Part shown: positions 48,209 through 56,775 of the stretch, in pieces
Layout of the letters: every line of letters starts with the position of its first letter
Numbering within the stretch: the stretch's first letter is position 1
Assembly (NCBI RefSeq): GCF_026625125.1
Contig: NZ_CP113097.1
Location: 558,001 to 622,000 of the forward strand
Length of the DNA stretch: 64,000 nucleotides
From: Pseudomonas putida
GTDB taxonomy: Bacteria > Pseudomonadota > Gammaproteobacteria > Pseudomonadales > Pseudomonadaceae
Reading direction: 5' to 3'
The notes under the pieces: generated by a model
Database searches by the model: none
Told to the model about the DNA's origin: nothing
What the model saw: only the letters and a program-made list of their open reading frames with translations
Program-made: the position numbers and the translations under genes

Positions 48209-48248
48209 CAGCGCCTGGCCGGGGTTTGTAACGCCCTGCCAGGCGCTG
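48209..48248. terminator. Hairpin between convergent genes
   Basis: CAGCGCCTGGC (48209-48219) pairs perfectly over 11 bp with GCCAGGCGCTG (48238-48248) around an 18-nt loop. It fills the gap between the 47421 gene and the convergent kinase-like gene. There is no T-run on either side. Confidence 0.5.
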
Positions 48249-48258
48249 GGGCTGAGGT

Positions 48259-48933
48259 TCAGCGTGCCAGCAGGGCCGCTTGGAAATCGGCGAGGGGGAA
48301 GCGGTCGCCCAGTTTCTCACGTGCGATGTAACTCACCATGTGTTGCACGTTGCGTCGAACCATACGGGTAGACAGTGGTGGGCGCAAAAAGCGCATGTCG
48401 GCAACGTCGATCAGGCCCAGGTGCTGGTCGGGCGTGACTACCACATTGCCCAGGTGCAGCGAGCGGAAGTACACGCCGTTGCGGTGCAATTGGCGGATCA
48501 AGGTGATCAGGCGGGGCAGGTAGATGTCCCAGCTGAAGCCTTCGTCCCGCGACATCTGCAGCAGCGTGCGCCCCGGCAACGGCCTGTACAGCACTGCGGT
48601 TCTGCCCGGCAGGTCCAGCTTGTGCTGGCTGATGACCTCGAGCGTAGGGATGCCCAGCTGTGCAAGGCGCGCAGCGTTGTCCACAAAGCGCTGGGAGTAG
48701 GGGCGCAGCAGCGCAGATGAAATCAGACGCTTGCGCCGAAAAACCTTGAGGAAGTTACCATCCTCAAGCAGGTAGACTTTGGCGCCATGGCTGTCTGCCT
48801 CCAGTATCTGGGCGCCAAGTGTCAGCTGATCGAAGTCGACCTGGGTGAGCCGAGAGCATTGCATGAGTTGAGCCTTGTCGTCTGGCGAGCAAAATGACCG
48901 GCAATAATGCCGAAAATAATCCTCCAGCACCAT
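48259..48933 (-). CDS. Kinase-fold protein of the LPS core region
   Basis: 224 residues from the ATG at 48933. The fold is that of Kdo/RIO-type small-molecule kinases: a Lys in DGNFLKVFRRKRLIS, a hinge-like AVLYRPLPGRTLLQM, a catalytic-loop equivalent in YFRSLHLGNVVV, and the metal Asp in LIDVADMRF. In active kinases the loop reads HGDLHPGN; here Phe and Ser replace the His and catalytic Asp. A homologue lies beside msbA in P. aeruginosa (PA4998). It may phosphorylate core heptose by another residue, or be a pseudokinase. Divergent from msbA, 153 bases apart. Confidence 0.72.
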   Translation of the reverse strand: MVLEDYFRHYCRSFCSPDDKAQLMQCSRLTQVDFDQLTLGAQILEADSHGAKVYLLEDGNFLKVFRRKRLISSALLRPYSQRFVDNAARLAQLGIPTLEVISQHKLDLPGRTAVLYRPLPGRTLLQMSRDEGFSWDIYLPRLITLIRQLHRNGVYFRSLHLGNVVVTPDQHLGLIDVADMRFLRPPLSTRMVRRNVQHMVSYIAREKLGDRFPLADFQAALLAR

Positions 48934-49086
48934 GTTGGTCTTTTTCGACCGACCAGGGGGCTTAAGCCGTGTGAAAAAACCGGGCGCAGGTCGTGTGGGC
49001 CGTCGGCCCGGCTGTTGTTGCACCGCAGGCGTGCCGAAAATGACGCCTGTGGTAAAATTTCCGGTTCAACCTGAACAGCGAGCTCG

Positions 49087-50898
49087 ATGATGGCCGAAAC
49101 ACCGCTACCGGCGGAGCACACCTCCAGCCTGAAGATCTACTTCCGGTTGCTGAGCTACGTGAAACCCTATATCGGCATTTTCCTGCTGAGTATCATCGGT
49201 TTCGTGATCTTTGCCTCTACCCAGCCAATGCTGGCCGGGATCCTCAAGTACTTTGTCGATGGCCTGAGCAACCCCGAAGCGGTGTTGTTCCCCAACGTCC
49301 CCTACTTGCGCGACCTGCAATTGCTGCAGGCGGTACCGCTGCTGATCATCCTGATCGCGGCATGGCAGGGCCTGGGTTCGTTCCTCGGCAACTATTTCCT
49401 GGCCAAGGTTTCCCTCTCCCTGGTGCATGACCTGCGCGTGGAGTTGTTCAACAAGCTGCTGGTACTGCCCAACCGCTATTTCGACAACCACAACTCCGGG
49501 CACCTGATCTCACGCATCACCTTCAACGTGACCATGGTGACGGGGGCCGCCACCGATGCAATCAAGGTCGTGATCCGTGAAGGCCTGACGGTGGTCTTCC
49601 TGTTTGCCTACCTGCTTTGGATGAACTGGCACTTGACCCTGGTGATGGTCGCCATCCTGCCGGTGATCGCGGTGATGGTCAGCGTCGCCAGCAAGAAATT
49701 CCGTAAACAGAGCAAGAAGATCCAGGTGGCCATGGGCGATGTGACCCACGTCGCTTCCGAAACCATCCAGGGCTACCGTGTGGTGCGCAGCTTCGGCGGC
49801 GAGGCTTACGAGCAGCAGCGCTTCAGCCGTGCCAGCCAGAGCAACACCGACAAACAGTTGCGCATGACCAAGACTGGCGCCCTGTACACGCCCATGTTGC
49901 AGCTGGTGATCTACAGCGCCATGGCCGCGTTGATGTTCCTGGTGCTGTTCCTGCGGGGCGACTCGACCGCGGGCGATCTGGTGGCCTACATCACCGCCGC
50001 GGGCCTGCTGCCAAAGCCGATCCGCCAGCTTTCAGAAGTCAGCTCGACCATCCAGAAAGGCCTGGCCGGTGCTGAAAGCATCTTCGAGCAACTGGACGAG
50101 CAGCCTGAGATCGACCGCGGTACGATCGAGAAGGAGCGCGTGGCAGGTCGCCTCGAAGTACGCAACCTGAGCTTCACCTATCCGGGCACCGATCGCGAAG
50201 TGCTGAGCGACATCAACTTCACCGCCGAGCCTGGGCAGATGATCGCGTTGGTCGGGCGCTCTGGTAGCGGCAAGTCGACGCTGGCGGCGCTGATTCCGCG
50301 CTTCTATCACCATGACCAAGGGCAGATCCTGCTCGATGGCGTAGAGATCGAAGACTACCGCCTGCGCAACCTGCGCCGGCACGTGTCGCAGGTGACCCAA
50401 CATGTGACCCTGTTCAACGACACCGTGGCCAACAACATCGCCTACGGCGACCTGGCCGGCGCGCCGCGTGCGGACATCGAAGCGGCGGCTGCCGATGCCT
50501 ATGCCAAGGAGTTCGTCGACAAGCTGCCCAAGGGCTTCGACACCGACGTGGGTGAAAACGGCGTGCTGCTGTCCGGTGGCCAGCGCCAGCGCCTGGCGAT
50601 TGCCCGGGCCCTGTTGAAGAACGCACCGCTGCTGATCCTCGACGAAGCGACTTCGGCACTGGACACGGAGTCCGAGCGGCATATCCAGGCTGCGCTGGAC
50701 CATGTCATGCAGGGCCGCACCACGCTGGTGATCGCGCACCGCCTGTCGACCATCGAGAAGGCCGACCAGATTCTGGTCATGGACCAGGGCCGTCTGGTGG
50801 AGCGCGGCACCCATGCCGAGCTGCTGGCAGCCAATGGCTATTATGCCCGCTTGCATGCCATGGGCTTGGACGAGCCGGCGAAGGCCGATATCACCTGA
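49087..50898 (+). CDS. msbA: Lipid A-core exporter MsbA (ABC transporter)
   Basis: Flips lipid A-core from the inner to the outer leaflet of the inner membrane. 603 residues: an N-terminal membrane domain with six helices (about 25-320), then a nucleotide-binding domain with Walker [17 protein letters not shown], signature [16 protein letters not shown], Walker [13 protein letters not shown] and the switch His in VIAHRLSTI. Works as a homodimer. Two in-frame ATGs at 49087 and 49090 are possible starts. A 9-bp hairpin follows the stop. The next gene, hldE, makes the core sugar precursor. Confidence 0.95.
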   Translation: MMAETPLPAEHTSSLKIYFRLLSYVKPYIGIFLLSIIGFVIFASTQPMLAGILKYFVDGLSNPEAVLFPNVPYLRDLQLLQAVPLLIILIAAWQGLGSFLGNYFLAKVSLSLVHDLRVELFNKLLVLPNRYFDNHNSGHLISRITFNVTMVTGAATDAIKVVIREGLTVVFLFAYLLWMNWHLTLVMVAILPVIAVMVSVASKKFRKQSKKIQVAMGDVTHVASETIQGYRVVRSFGGEAYEQQRFSRASQSNTDKQLRMTKTGALYTPMLQLVIYSAMAALMFLVLFLRGDSTAGDLVAYITAAGLLPKPIRQLSEVSSTIQKGLAGAESIFEQLDEQPEIDRGTIEKERVAGRLEVRNLSFTYPGTDREVLSDINFTAEPGQMIALVGRSGSGKSTLAALIPRFYHHDQGQILLDGVEIEDYRLRNLRRHVSQVTQHVTLFNDTVANNIAYGDLAGAPRADIEAAAADAYAKEFVDKLPKGFDTDVGENGVLLSGGQRQRLAIARALLKNAPLLILDEATSALDTESERHIQAALDHVMQGRTTLVIAHRLSTIEKADQILVMDQGRLVERGTHAELLAANGYYARLHAMGLDEPAKADIT

Positions 50899-50908
50899 GT
50901 TGTGGTTG

Positions 50909-50930
50909 ATCGGGGCCGTATGGCCCCGAT
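50909..50930. terminator. Hairpin after msbA
   Basis: ATCGGGGCC-GTAT-GGCCCCGAT is a perfect 9-bp stem, 10 bases after the msbA stop. No T-run, so it may only attenuate or stabilise the transcript before hldE. Confidence 0.55.
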
Positions 50931-51028
50931 TGTCACCGGAATTTTCCAGGGCCCGATCTGGCCATAAAGCCGTCGCTTACCCTGTGCTAATATCCTGCCC
51001 CTGTTCATTATTTCCATATGGGTTGCCC

Positions 51029-52450
51029 ATGAAGTTGTCCCTGCCGCGTTTCGATCAAGCCCCGGTATTGGTGGTCGGCGATGTCATGCTGGACCGCTAC
51101 TGGCATGGCGGTACTTCACGTATCTCGCCAGAAGCGCCAGTGCCGGTGGTGAAGGTCGATCAGATCGAGGATCGCCCCGGCGGCGCGGCCAACGTTGCCT
51201 TGAACATTGCCGCCCTCGGCGCTCCGGCGGCACTGATCGGCGTTACCGGCCAGGATGAGGCCGCCGACAGCCTGGCCAACAGCCTGCAGGCGGCGGGTGT
51301 GCGTTCGGTTTTCCAGCGCATTGCGCACCAGCCGACCATCGTCAAGCTGCGGGTCATGAGCCGGCACCAGCAGTTGCTGCGCATCGATTTCGAAGAGCCG
51401 TTCGCCACTGACCCGCTGTCGCTGGGCGCCGAAGTCGAAAGCCTGCTCGACGGTGTCAAAGTGCTGGTGTTGTCCGACTACGGCAAAGGCGCGTTGAAAA
51501 ATCATCAGAGCCTGATCGAGGCCGCCCGTGCCAAGGGCATACCGGTACTGGCCGACCCCAAGGGCAAGGACTTCTCGATCTACCGCGGTGCCAGTCTGAT
51601 CACGCCGAACCTCAGCGAGTTCGAGACCATCGTGGGCCGCTGCGCCGATGAGGCCGAGCTGGTCGCCAAAGGCCTGCAGCTGCTGCTGGACCTCGACCTG
51701 GGGGCGTTGCTGGTTACCCGTGGCGAGCACGGCATGACCCTGCTGCGCACCGGCCACCCGGCACTGCACCTGCCGGCCCGTGCCCGCGAAGTGTTCGATG
51801 TGACCGGCGCTGGCGATACCGTGATTTCCACCCTGGCTGCAGCCATCGCAGCCGGTGAGGACCTGCCCCACGCGGTCGCCCTGGCCAACCTGGCGGCCGG
51901 CATCGTGGTCGGCAAACTGGGTACTGCAGCGATCAGTGCACCTGAGCTGCGTCGCGCGATCCAGCGCGAGGAAGGTTCCGAACGTGGCGTGCTGGGCCTG
52001 GAGCAACTGCTGCTGGCCATCGACGATGCGCGTGCGCACAAAGAGAAGATCGTGTTCACCAATGGTTGCTTCGACATCCTGCATGCAGGGCATGTGACGT
52101 ACCTTGAGCAGGCGCGTGCCCAGGGTGATCGTCTTATCGTCGCGGTCAACGACGATGCCTCGGTAAGCCGTCTGAAGGGCCCTGGCCGCCCGATCAACAG
52201 TGTCGATCGGCGTATGGCCGTGCTGGCTGGGCTGGGCGCAGTGGACTGGGTCATCAGCTTCCCTGAAGGCACGCCGGAGAATCTGCTGAGCCAGGTGAAA
52301 CCGGATGTGCTGGTCAAGGGCGGTGACTACGGTATCGACCAGGTGGTGGGTGCCGATATCGTCAAGGCCTACGGCGGCACAGTGAAGGTGCTGGGGTTGG
52401 TCGAGAACAGCTCGACCACTGCAATCGTCGAAAAAATCCGCAAGAACTGA
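51029..52450 (+). CDS. hldE: Bifunctional heptose 7-phosphate kinase / heptose 1-phosphate adenylyltransferase
   Basis: Makes ADP-heptose for the LPS inner core. 473 residues, as in E. coli. Residues about 1-315 are a ribokinase-type kinase ([30 protein letters not shown] and the catalytic [11 protein letters not shown]). Residues about 340-473 are a nucleotidyltransferase with [20 protein letters not shown]. The start is ATG 51029 rather than the longer upstream frame, which overlaps msbA. It is the last gene of the LPS block before a convergent pair. Confidence 0.96.
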   Translation: MKLSLPRFDQAPVLVVGDVMLDRYWHGGTSRISPEAPVPVVKVDQIEDRPGGAANVALNIAALGAPAALIGVTGQDEAADSLANSLQAAGVRSVFQRIAHQPTIVKLRVMSRHQQLLRIDFEEPFATDPLSLGAEVESLLDGVKVLVLSDYGKGALKNHQSLIEAARAKGIPVLADPKGKDFSIYRGASLITPNLSEFETIVGRCADEAELVAKGLQLLLDLDLGALLVTRGEHGMTLLRTGHPALHLPARAREVFDVTGAGDTVISTLAAAIAAGEDLPHAVALANLAAGIVVGKLGTAAISAPELRRAIQREEGSERGVLGLEQLLLAIDDARAHKEKIVFTNGCFDILHAGHVTYLEQARAQGDRLIVAVNDDASVSRLKGPGRPINSVDRRMAVLAGLGAVDWVISFPEGTPENLLSQVKPDVLVKGGDYGIDQVVGADIVKAYGGTVKVLGLVENSSTTAIVEKIRKN

Positions 52451-52455
52451 CGTGC

Positions 52456-52478
52456 CCGGGGCCGCGCGGCGGCCCCGG
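52456..52478. terminator. Strong GC hairpin between hldE and the convergent gene
   Basis: CCGGGGCCGC-GCG-GCGGCCCCGG, a perfect 10-bp stem with a 3-nt loop, sits in the 32-base gap between the hldE stop and the stop of the convergent 322-residue gene. Candidate bidirectional terminator; no T-run. Confidence 0.6.
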
Positions 52479-52482
52479 ATAC

Positions 52483-53451
52483 TCATTTGTTCAGCGAGGT
52501 GCGCGCGCGCTCCAGCAGTGCCCGCGCCTTGTCGCCAAAGCGGCGCAGGTGTGAAGCCTTCGCGGCTTTGCGCTCCACCAGCCCCTGCTGCTTCACCCAA
52601 TCCTTCCAGCGTATCCGCTCGTCCGCGACCACCCACCCGTCCTGCCGGGCAAAGCTCTCCGCCAGGTACAGCCCGCGGGTACTGGCCGGTACCAGTTCAT
52701 CGTTCTTCAAGGTATACAGCTCGGCCAGTGGCTGACCATCCTGCACCGGCATCAGGTACAGGTCCGGCCGCTTACGGTTGAGCCGCGCGACCAGCTGATC
52801 GCCCTCCAAGCGTTCATCGACGTGGAAAAGGCTCAGCTTTTTCGCGTCCTTGGGCACTTGCAGGCGCATGTCGTAGATCAGTTGCAGTGATGCCGTAGGC
52901 AGGTGCACGTAAGCCCGTGGGCGCTCCAACAACATCAGGTTGCCGCAATACACCGACCGGGCGGCACCTGATTCGGGGGTCAGCACGAACGGCAGCGCTT
53001 CCCGGTAGTGCAGCGCCGCAGCGTAAGGTGCAGGTAGCCAGGTGTCGTTGAAGCGACCACCCAGCCAGCCTTCCGGGGTTTCCAGCAGGCACTCTTCCGC
53101 CACTTCCTGGACCGCAGTGTGCAGCGGCAGATTGAGCTCCTGAGCCGGGACATACCCTGAAATCAATTTAAGCACCACATCACCCCGGTCCTGGCGGCGC
53201 TGGCGCACCAGTACCCAGTAGTCACGGTGCTGCCAGTGCAGGGTCAGGCGTACCGAAACGCCGAGGTTGGCAAGCTCTGCGACGAAGCGCTGGTTATCGG
53301 GCAGCTCGATGGCCCGACGCCGTTGTTGCGTCTGGGCGAAGTTCAGCGGCATGCCGATGCTCTGGTAAACCAGGCTCTCGGGGGTGGCTTCGACATGCAG
53401 TGGCAGTGTTTTGAAGTTGCTCGGGTTCTTGCGGATCAGCGTACGCGGCAC
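52483..53451 (-). CDS. Uncharacterised protein with a Nudix-like box
   Basis: 322 residues. Relatives in Pseudomonas are often labelled metal ABC transporter ATPase, but there is no Walker A, signature or Walker B here. Instead residues near 98-123 read G-x5-E (GYVPAQE), nine residues, then QEVAEECLL, which resembles the Nudix box G-x5-E-x7-REUxEExGU with two extra residues, Gln for Arg and Leu for the second Gly. The surrounding beta-rich sequence (HWQHRDYWVLVRQRR; RSVYCGNLMLLERP) would fit a Nudix fold. Function unknown. It follows hldE convergently and lies 51 bases from the aldo/keto reductase on its own strand. Confidence 0.65.
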   Translation of the reverse strand: MPRTLIRKNPSNFKTLPLHVEATPESLVYQSIGMPLNFAQTQQRRRAIELPDNQRFVAELANLGVSVRLTLHWQHRDYWVLVRQRRQDRGDVVLKLISGYVPAQELNLPLHTAVQEVAEECLLETPEGWLGGRFNDTWLPAPYAAALHYREALPFVLTPESGAARSVYCGNLMLLERPRAYVHLPTASLQLIYDMRLQVPKDAKKLSLFHVDERLEGDQLVARLNRKRPDLYLMPVQDGQPLAELYTLKNDELVPASTRGLYLAESFARQDGWVVADERIRWKDWVKQQGLVERKAAKASHLRRFGDKARALLERARTSLNK

Positions 53452-53502
53452 GAGGCTCCTCCTTGCGTCGGGTCAGTGTCCAGGCCCGGGGGTGGGGACA
53501 AC

Positions 53503-54315
53503 TCAATGCTGGCCCAGGATGCGGGCGACGGTGGCCACGTTGTGGGCCAGGTGCAACGGGTTGATGGTGCCGACGATAGCACTGCTGACGCCAGGGTGGG
53601 CGAACAACAGTTCGAAGCTGGCGTGTACCGGGTCGACACCGGGTGCAAGGCAGACATGCCCACTGGCCAAGGCCTTCTTCACCAGAATGGCTTTGCCGTG
53701 TTCGGCAGCGTAGTCCAGTACCGGTCGTTCTGCCTGCTCGTTGAGGTTGAAGGTGACCATGGCGCAGTCGCCTTGTTCGAGGGCCTTCAGCCCGCCGGCG
53801 ACGGTCTTGCCCGACAGGCCGTAGCCGAGGATCTTGCCCTCCTGCTTGAGGGCTGCGAGGGCCTGGTAGACCTCTTGCTGCTCGAGAATCTCCAGGTCGT
53901 TGCCATCGGAGTGCACCAGTACCAGTTCGATGCGGTCGGTCTCCAGCCGGCGCAGGCTGCGCTCTACTGACATACGGGTGTGGGCTGCGCTGAAGTCGAA
54001 ACGCGATTGGCCGCCTTCGAACTCTTCGCCCACCTTGCTGACGATCACCCATTCATCGCGCTGGCCGCGCAGCAGCGGCCCCAGGCGCTCTTCGCTGCGG
54101 CCATAGGCCGGAGCCGTGTCGATCAGGTTGATACCCAGCTCGCGGGCCTGGGCCAGCAGCAGGCGCGCTTCGGCATCCCCGGGGATCGTGAACCCGGTGG
54201 GGTACTTCACGCCTTGGTCGCGGCCAAGCTTGACCGTACCCAGGCCCAGGGGGGAAACCTTGAAGCCTGTGCTGCCCAGCGGGCGGTGGAAGTCGTGCAG
54301 GGTTGGCAGGGTCAT
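53503..54315 (-). CDS. Aldo/keto reductase
   Basis: 270 residues with an AKR barrel: GLGTVKLGRDQG at the first strand, the catalytic Asp-Tyr pair in INLIDTAPAYGRSEE, a Lys in VIVSKVGE and the catalytic His in ELVLVHSDGND. The family reduces aldehydes and ketones with NADPH. The C-terminal cofactor loop is short compared with the usual 320 residues. Its start overlaps the end of the flavin oxidoreductase by four bases (ATGA), so the two products are made together and may act on the same metabolite. Substrate unknown. Confidence 0.85.
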   Translation of the reverse strand: MTLPTLHDFHRPLGSTGFKVSPLGLGTVKLGRDQGVKYPTGFTIPGDAEARLLLAQARELGINLIDTAPAYGRSEERLGPLLRGQRDEWVIVSKVGEEFEGGQSRFDFSAAHTRMSVERSLRRLETDRIELVLVHSDGNDLEILEQQEVYQALAALKQEGKILGYGLSGKTVAGGLKALEQGDCAMVTFNLNEQAERPVLDYAAEHGKAILVKKALASGHVCLAPGVDPVHASFELLFAHPGVSSAIVGTINPLHLAHNVATVARILGQH

Positions 54316-55487
54316 GGCAGCAGTCGCTCCCAGGCGGGGATGCCCAGTGGTGGGCGTGGCAGCCCGGCGAGCTCGGCCTGGGCGCTGGGGCGGATGCCGT
54401 CGCGCTGCAGGCTGGCCAGCACGCGGTCACTGAAGTCGGGGGCCAGGGCGAGCTTGGTCGGCCAGCCGACCATCAGCCGTTGCTGGTCGGCGAGGAACGC
54501 GTTGTCAGGCCGTACCAGGCCCGATTGCGCAGGTTCTGCGCGGTCCACGCGCAGGGTGGCCCAGCGCACCTGGCTTTGATCTACCCATGGCAAGAGCTGG
54601 CTGACCTCCTTCTGGGCTGCAGCAATCTGTGCCGCCGTGTCGCGTGCTACGCCATCGGCTTCAGCCAGGTCGCCGCCGAGGTACCAGACCCACTGGCCAT
54701 CGGCCGCGGGGTGGGTGGTGATGGTGACGCGCGGCTTGGGCCCGCCGCCCAGGCAGTGGGCATACAGTGGTTTGAGGTTGGGGCCTTTGGCCATGACCAT
54801 ATGCAGCGGCCGTGTCTGCATGGCCGGTTGCTCAAGGCCCAAGGCGTGCAGCAGCCCTTCGGTGCCTGCACCAGCGCTGAGCACGATGCGCTGGGCGCGG
54901 ATTTCACGGCCGTCCACGCGCAAGCCGGCCAGTGTTTCACCTTCATGCAGGGGTTCGATGTGCTCACCGGCGAGCAAGGAGTCGCCTGCCAGTTCAGCCA
55001 GGTTGGCCAGCAGGCTGGGAACGTCGACCACCAGTTCGGCCAGGCGATACACCTTGCCTTTGAAGGCGCGGTCCTGAAGTGCGGGGGGCAACTGGTCGCC
55101 CTTGACCTGGTCAACCCGGCCGCGCACGGCCTTGCTGGCGAAGAAGCTGGTGAGGTTGCCGGCCAGGGTACCCGGCGACCACAGGTAGTGGGCATCGGAA
55201 AGCAGGCGGGTGCGGCTCAAGTCCAGTTCGCCGCTGCCGGCCAGGGCCTCGCGCCAGCGCCGTGGCATGTCGGCGATGGCCTCCGAGGCGCCCGTCAACG
55301 CGCCGTGCAGGGCGTACTTGGTGCCACCATGGATGATGCCCTGGGATTTGATGGTCTGTTCGCCGCCAAGGCTGGCGCGCTCCACCAGCACTGTCGAATA
55401 GCCCAGGCTGCGCAGGCGGGCGTTGAGCCACAGGCCTGCGACCCCGGCGCCGACGATGAGCACGTCAGTGGAAATGGCAGATGGCAT
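54312..55487 (-). CDS. FAD-dependent oxidoreductase, DAO-like
   Basis: 391 residues. The Rossmann motif LIVGAGVAGLWLNARL is at the very N-terminus, followed by ERASLGGEQTIKSQGIIHGG, which resembles the flavin and substrate region of the D-amino acid oxidase / L-2-hydroxyglutarate oxidase superfamily. QRIVLSAGAGTEGLL is the second flavin-binding element. It is translationally coupled to the downstream aldo/keto reductase. It is possibly an oxidase or dehydrogenase of a hydroxy or amino acid. Substrate not identifiable. Confidence 0.78.
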   Translation of the reverse strand: MPSAISTDVLIVGAGVAGLWLNARLRSLGYSTVLVERASLGGEQTIKSQGIIHGGTKYALHGALTGASEAIADMPRRWREALAGSGELDLSRTRLLSDAHYLWSPGTLAGNLTSFFASKAVRGRVDQVKGDQLPPALQDRAFKGKVYRLAELVVDVPSLLANLAELAGDSLLAGEHIEPLHEGETLAGLRVDGREIRAQRIVLSAGAGTEGLLHALGLEQPAMQTRPLHMVMAKGPNLKPLYAHCLGGGPKPRVTITTHPAADGQWVWYLGGDLAEADGVARDTAAQIAAAQKEVSQLLPWVDQSQVRWATLRVDRAEPAQSGLVRPDNAFLADQQRLMVGWPTKLALAPDFSDRVLASLQRDGIRPSAQAELAGLPRPPLGIPAWERLLP

Positions 55488-55785
55488 GGATTACCTCCGA
55501 GGTTGGACAGCTGGGCATTATACAACAAGCCACGCGCATTCCCTGTGCAGCCCAGCAGCAGTCGCTATCGCCCTAAAGTATTGGACGTATTTCATACAGG
55601 CGTGAATAGCGCGTTAGTGTTGATTCGGGTTGCCTGAAGTTTGCCGGCCTGTTGGATTTTATTTGAGAGGGCAACTGTTATTTTTGCCAGTTTCGACGTG
55701 GCTGTTCTGTCGATACGCTGGTCGCTCTTGTGGGTGTCACCACGGTGCTACGGAAGAGACTGTCAACGACTGAAGGAGTATGACC
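55488..55785. other. Intergenic stretch, lower GC, no gene seen
   Basis: 298 bases between divergent genes. It is noticeably more AT-rich than its surroundings and has no long frame on either strand that looks coding. It must carry the promoters of the flavin oxidoreductase (leftward) and of the orphan gene at 55786 (rightward). I see no clear repeat or RNA structure. Confidence 0.6.
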
Positions 55786-56280
55786 ATGAGCACAATTGTA
55801 CACTTTACGGATTTCGAGCTTCTGCCGGGTGCACAGAAAGAGCGTGAACGCTTGAATGGCTGGCGTCTTTATAATCAGCACGCGGGCGTGAGCTTTCGGA
55901 AGCATCCGCAGGATGACAATAAATTTGTACTCTACAATAACAGCAACTCGGGGGCGGACCTGCGCCCGGGCATCATCATGTATAAAGTCATTTCAGGTTA
56001 TGCGCCTGGCACCAAAGTGAAGTTCCTGATGACGGCAAGTTACAGCAGTAATAACAATCCCCCTCGTTTGTCCGTACGTTACGGGACGGAAATTGTTGTG
56101 CCCGAACGTCAGTTGACAGCCGATTTTGTCGACCACGTTGGGGAGTTTGTCGTTGAGGAGGACGGGGTAATTCTTGGTATTGAAAACGCAGTGGCCGAAA
56201 GCGCGGGTAACGATCTTTATATTTCGCAGTTGAATATTTCGGTCAATGAAAAGGGCATCGCCGGCTCAGCAAGCAGGTAA
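55786..56280 (+). CDS. Orphan 164-residue protein, no recognised family
   Basis: Starts at ATG 55786, seven bases after AGGAG; an ATG two codons earlier is too close to that site. No signal peptide or membrane helix. The sequence is rich in Asn, Ser, Val and Tyr with alternating hydrophobic residues (FVLYNNSNSGADLRPGIIMY, VKFLMTASYSSNNNPPRLSV), suggesting a beta-sandwich such as a lectin-like or carbohydrate-binding fold, but this is a guess. Codon use is less GC-rich than in neighbouring genes, as in the intergenic stretch before it, which hints at acquisition by transfer. Confidence 0.65.
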   Translation: MSTIVHFTDFELLPGAQKERERLNGWRLYNQHAGVSFRKHPQDDNKFVLYNNSNSGADLRPGIIMYKVISGYAPGTKVKFLMTASYSSNNNPPRLSVRYGTEIVVPERQLTADFVDHVGEFVVEEDGVILGIENAVAESAGNDLYISQLNISVNEKGIAGSASR

Positions 56281-56356
56281 CAATCCACCCTGCTCACTGG
56301 CTTCGGCCTGTTGCCGGTAGGCGCTAGTGCACTATCGGCATCAGGCTGACGCATGT

Positions 56357-56689
56357 TCAGTGCCCCGTCGTTTTGGAAAACAACTGGATCACCACCACGC
56401 CGCCGACGATCATTGCCATCCCCAGCATTGCCGGCACATCGAGTTTCTGGCCATAGATCACCAGCGCCGCCACGCTGATCAGCACGATCCCCAGCCCCGA
56501 CCAGACCGCATAGGCGATGCCTACCGGAATGCTGCGCACCACCAGGGTCAGCATCCAGAAGGCGATTGCATAGCCGACCACCATCAGCAGCAGTGGCAAT
56601 GGCGTGCTCAGGCCTTTCACAGCCTTCATGGAGGCTGTAGCGATGACTTCGGCAACGATGGCGATGGCGAGGTAGGTGTAGGCGTTCAT
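56357..56689 (-). CDS. emrE: Small multidrug resistance transporter, EmrE/QacE type
   Basis: 110 residues, four membrane helices. The essential Glu14 is present (AIVAEVIATASMKAVKGL), and FWMLTLVVRSIPVGIAYAVW followed by GLGIVLIS is the family signature. It exports quaternary ammonium compounds and other cations in exchange for protons as an antiparallel dimer. It is divergent from a LysR-type regulator with a canonical LysR box between the two starts, so the regulator probably controls it. The exact subtype (EmrE, QacE or SugE-like) is not certain, but Glu14 and the sequence favour the drug exporters. Confidence 0.87.
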   Translation of the reverse strand: MNAYTYLAIAIVAEVIATASMKAVKGLSTPLPLLLMVVGYAIAFWMLTLVVRSIPVGIAYAVWSGLGIVLISVAALVIYGQKLDVPAMLGMAMIVGGVVVIQLFSKTTGH

Positions 56690-56750
56690 GGTTCGATCCT
56701 CCGGTTCTGGTTCGGCATTCTAGAGTGTCCCAGGATGCGGTAAAGTCATT

Positions 56751-56773
56751 ACCTATCACCCCAGGGGATAGGT
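56751..56773. promoter_or_regulatory. LysR box between emrE and the LysR gene
   Basis: ACCTATC (56751-56757), nine bases, then GATAGGT (56767-56773): a perfect 7-bp inverted repeat that contains ATC-N9-GAT and T-N11-A, the classical LysR-type operator. It lies 62-84 bases upstream of the emrE start and immediately before the lysR ATG at 56776, overlapping its ribosome site. Confidence 0.78.
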
Positions 56774-56775
56774 TG

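Noticed and set aside
48209..48248. Possible small RNA gene at the perfect 11-bp hairpin
   Set aside because: There is no promoter-like sequence or T-run, and its place between convergent stops is better explained as a terminator or transcript end.
52483..53451. ABC transporter ATPase
   Set aside because: Homologues are often named so, but Walker A, signature and Walker B motifs are all absent.
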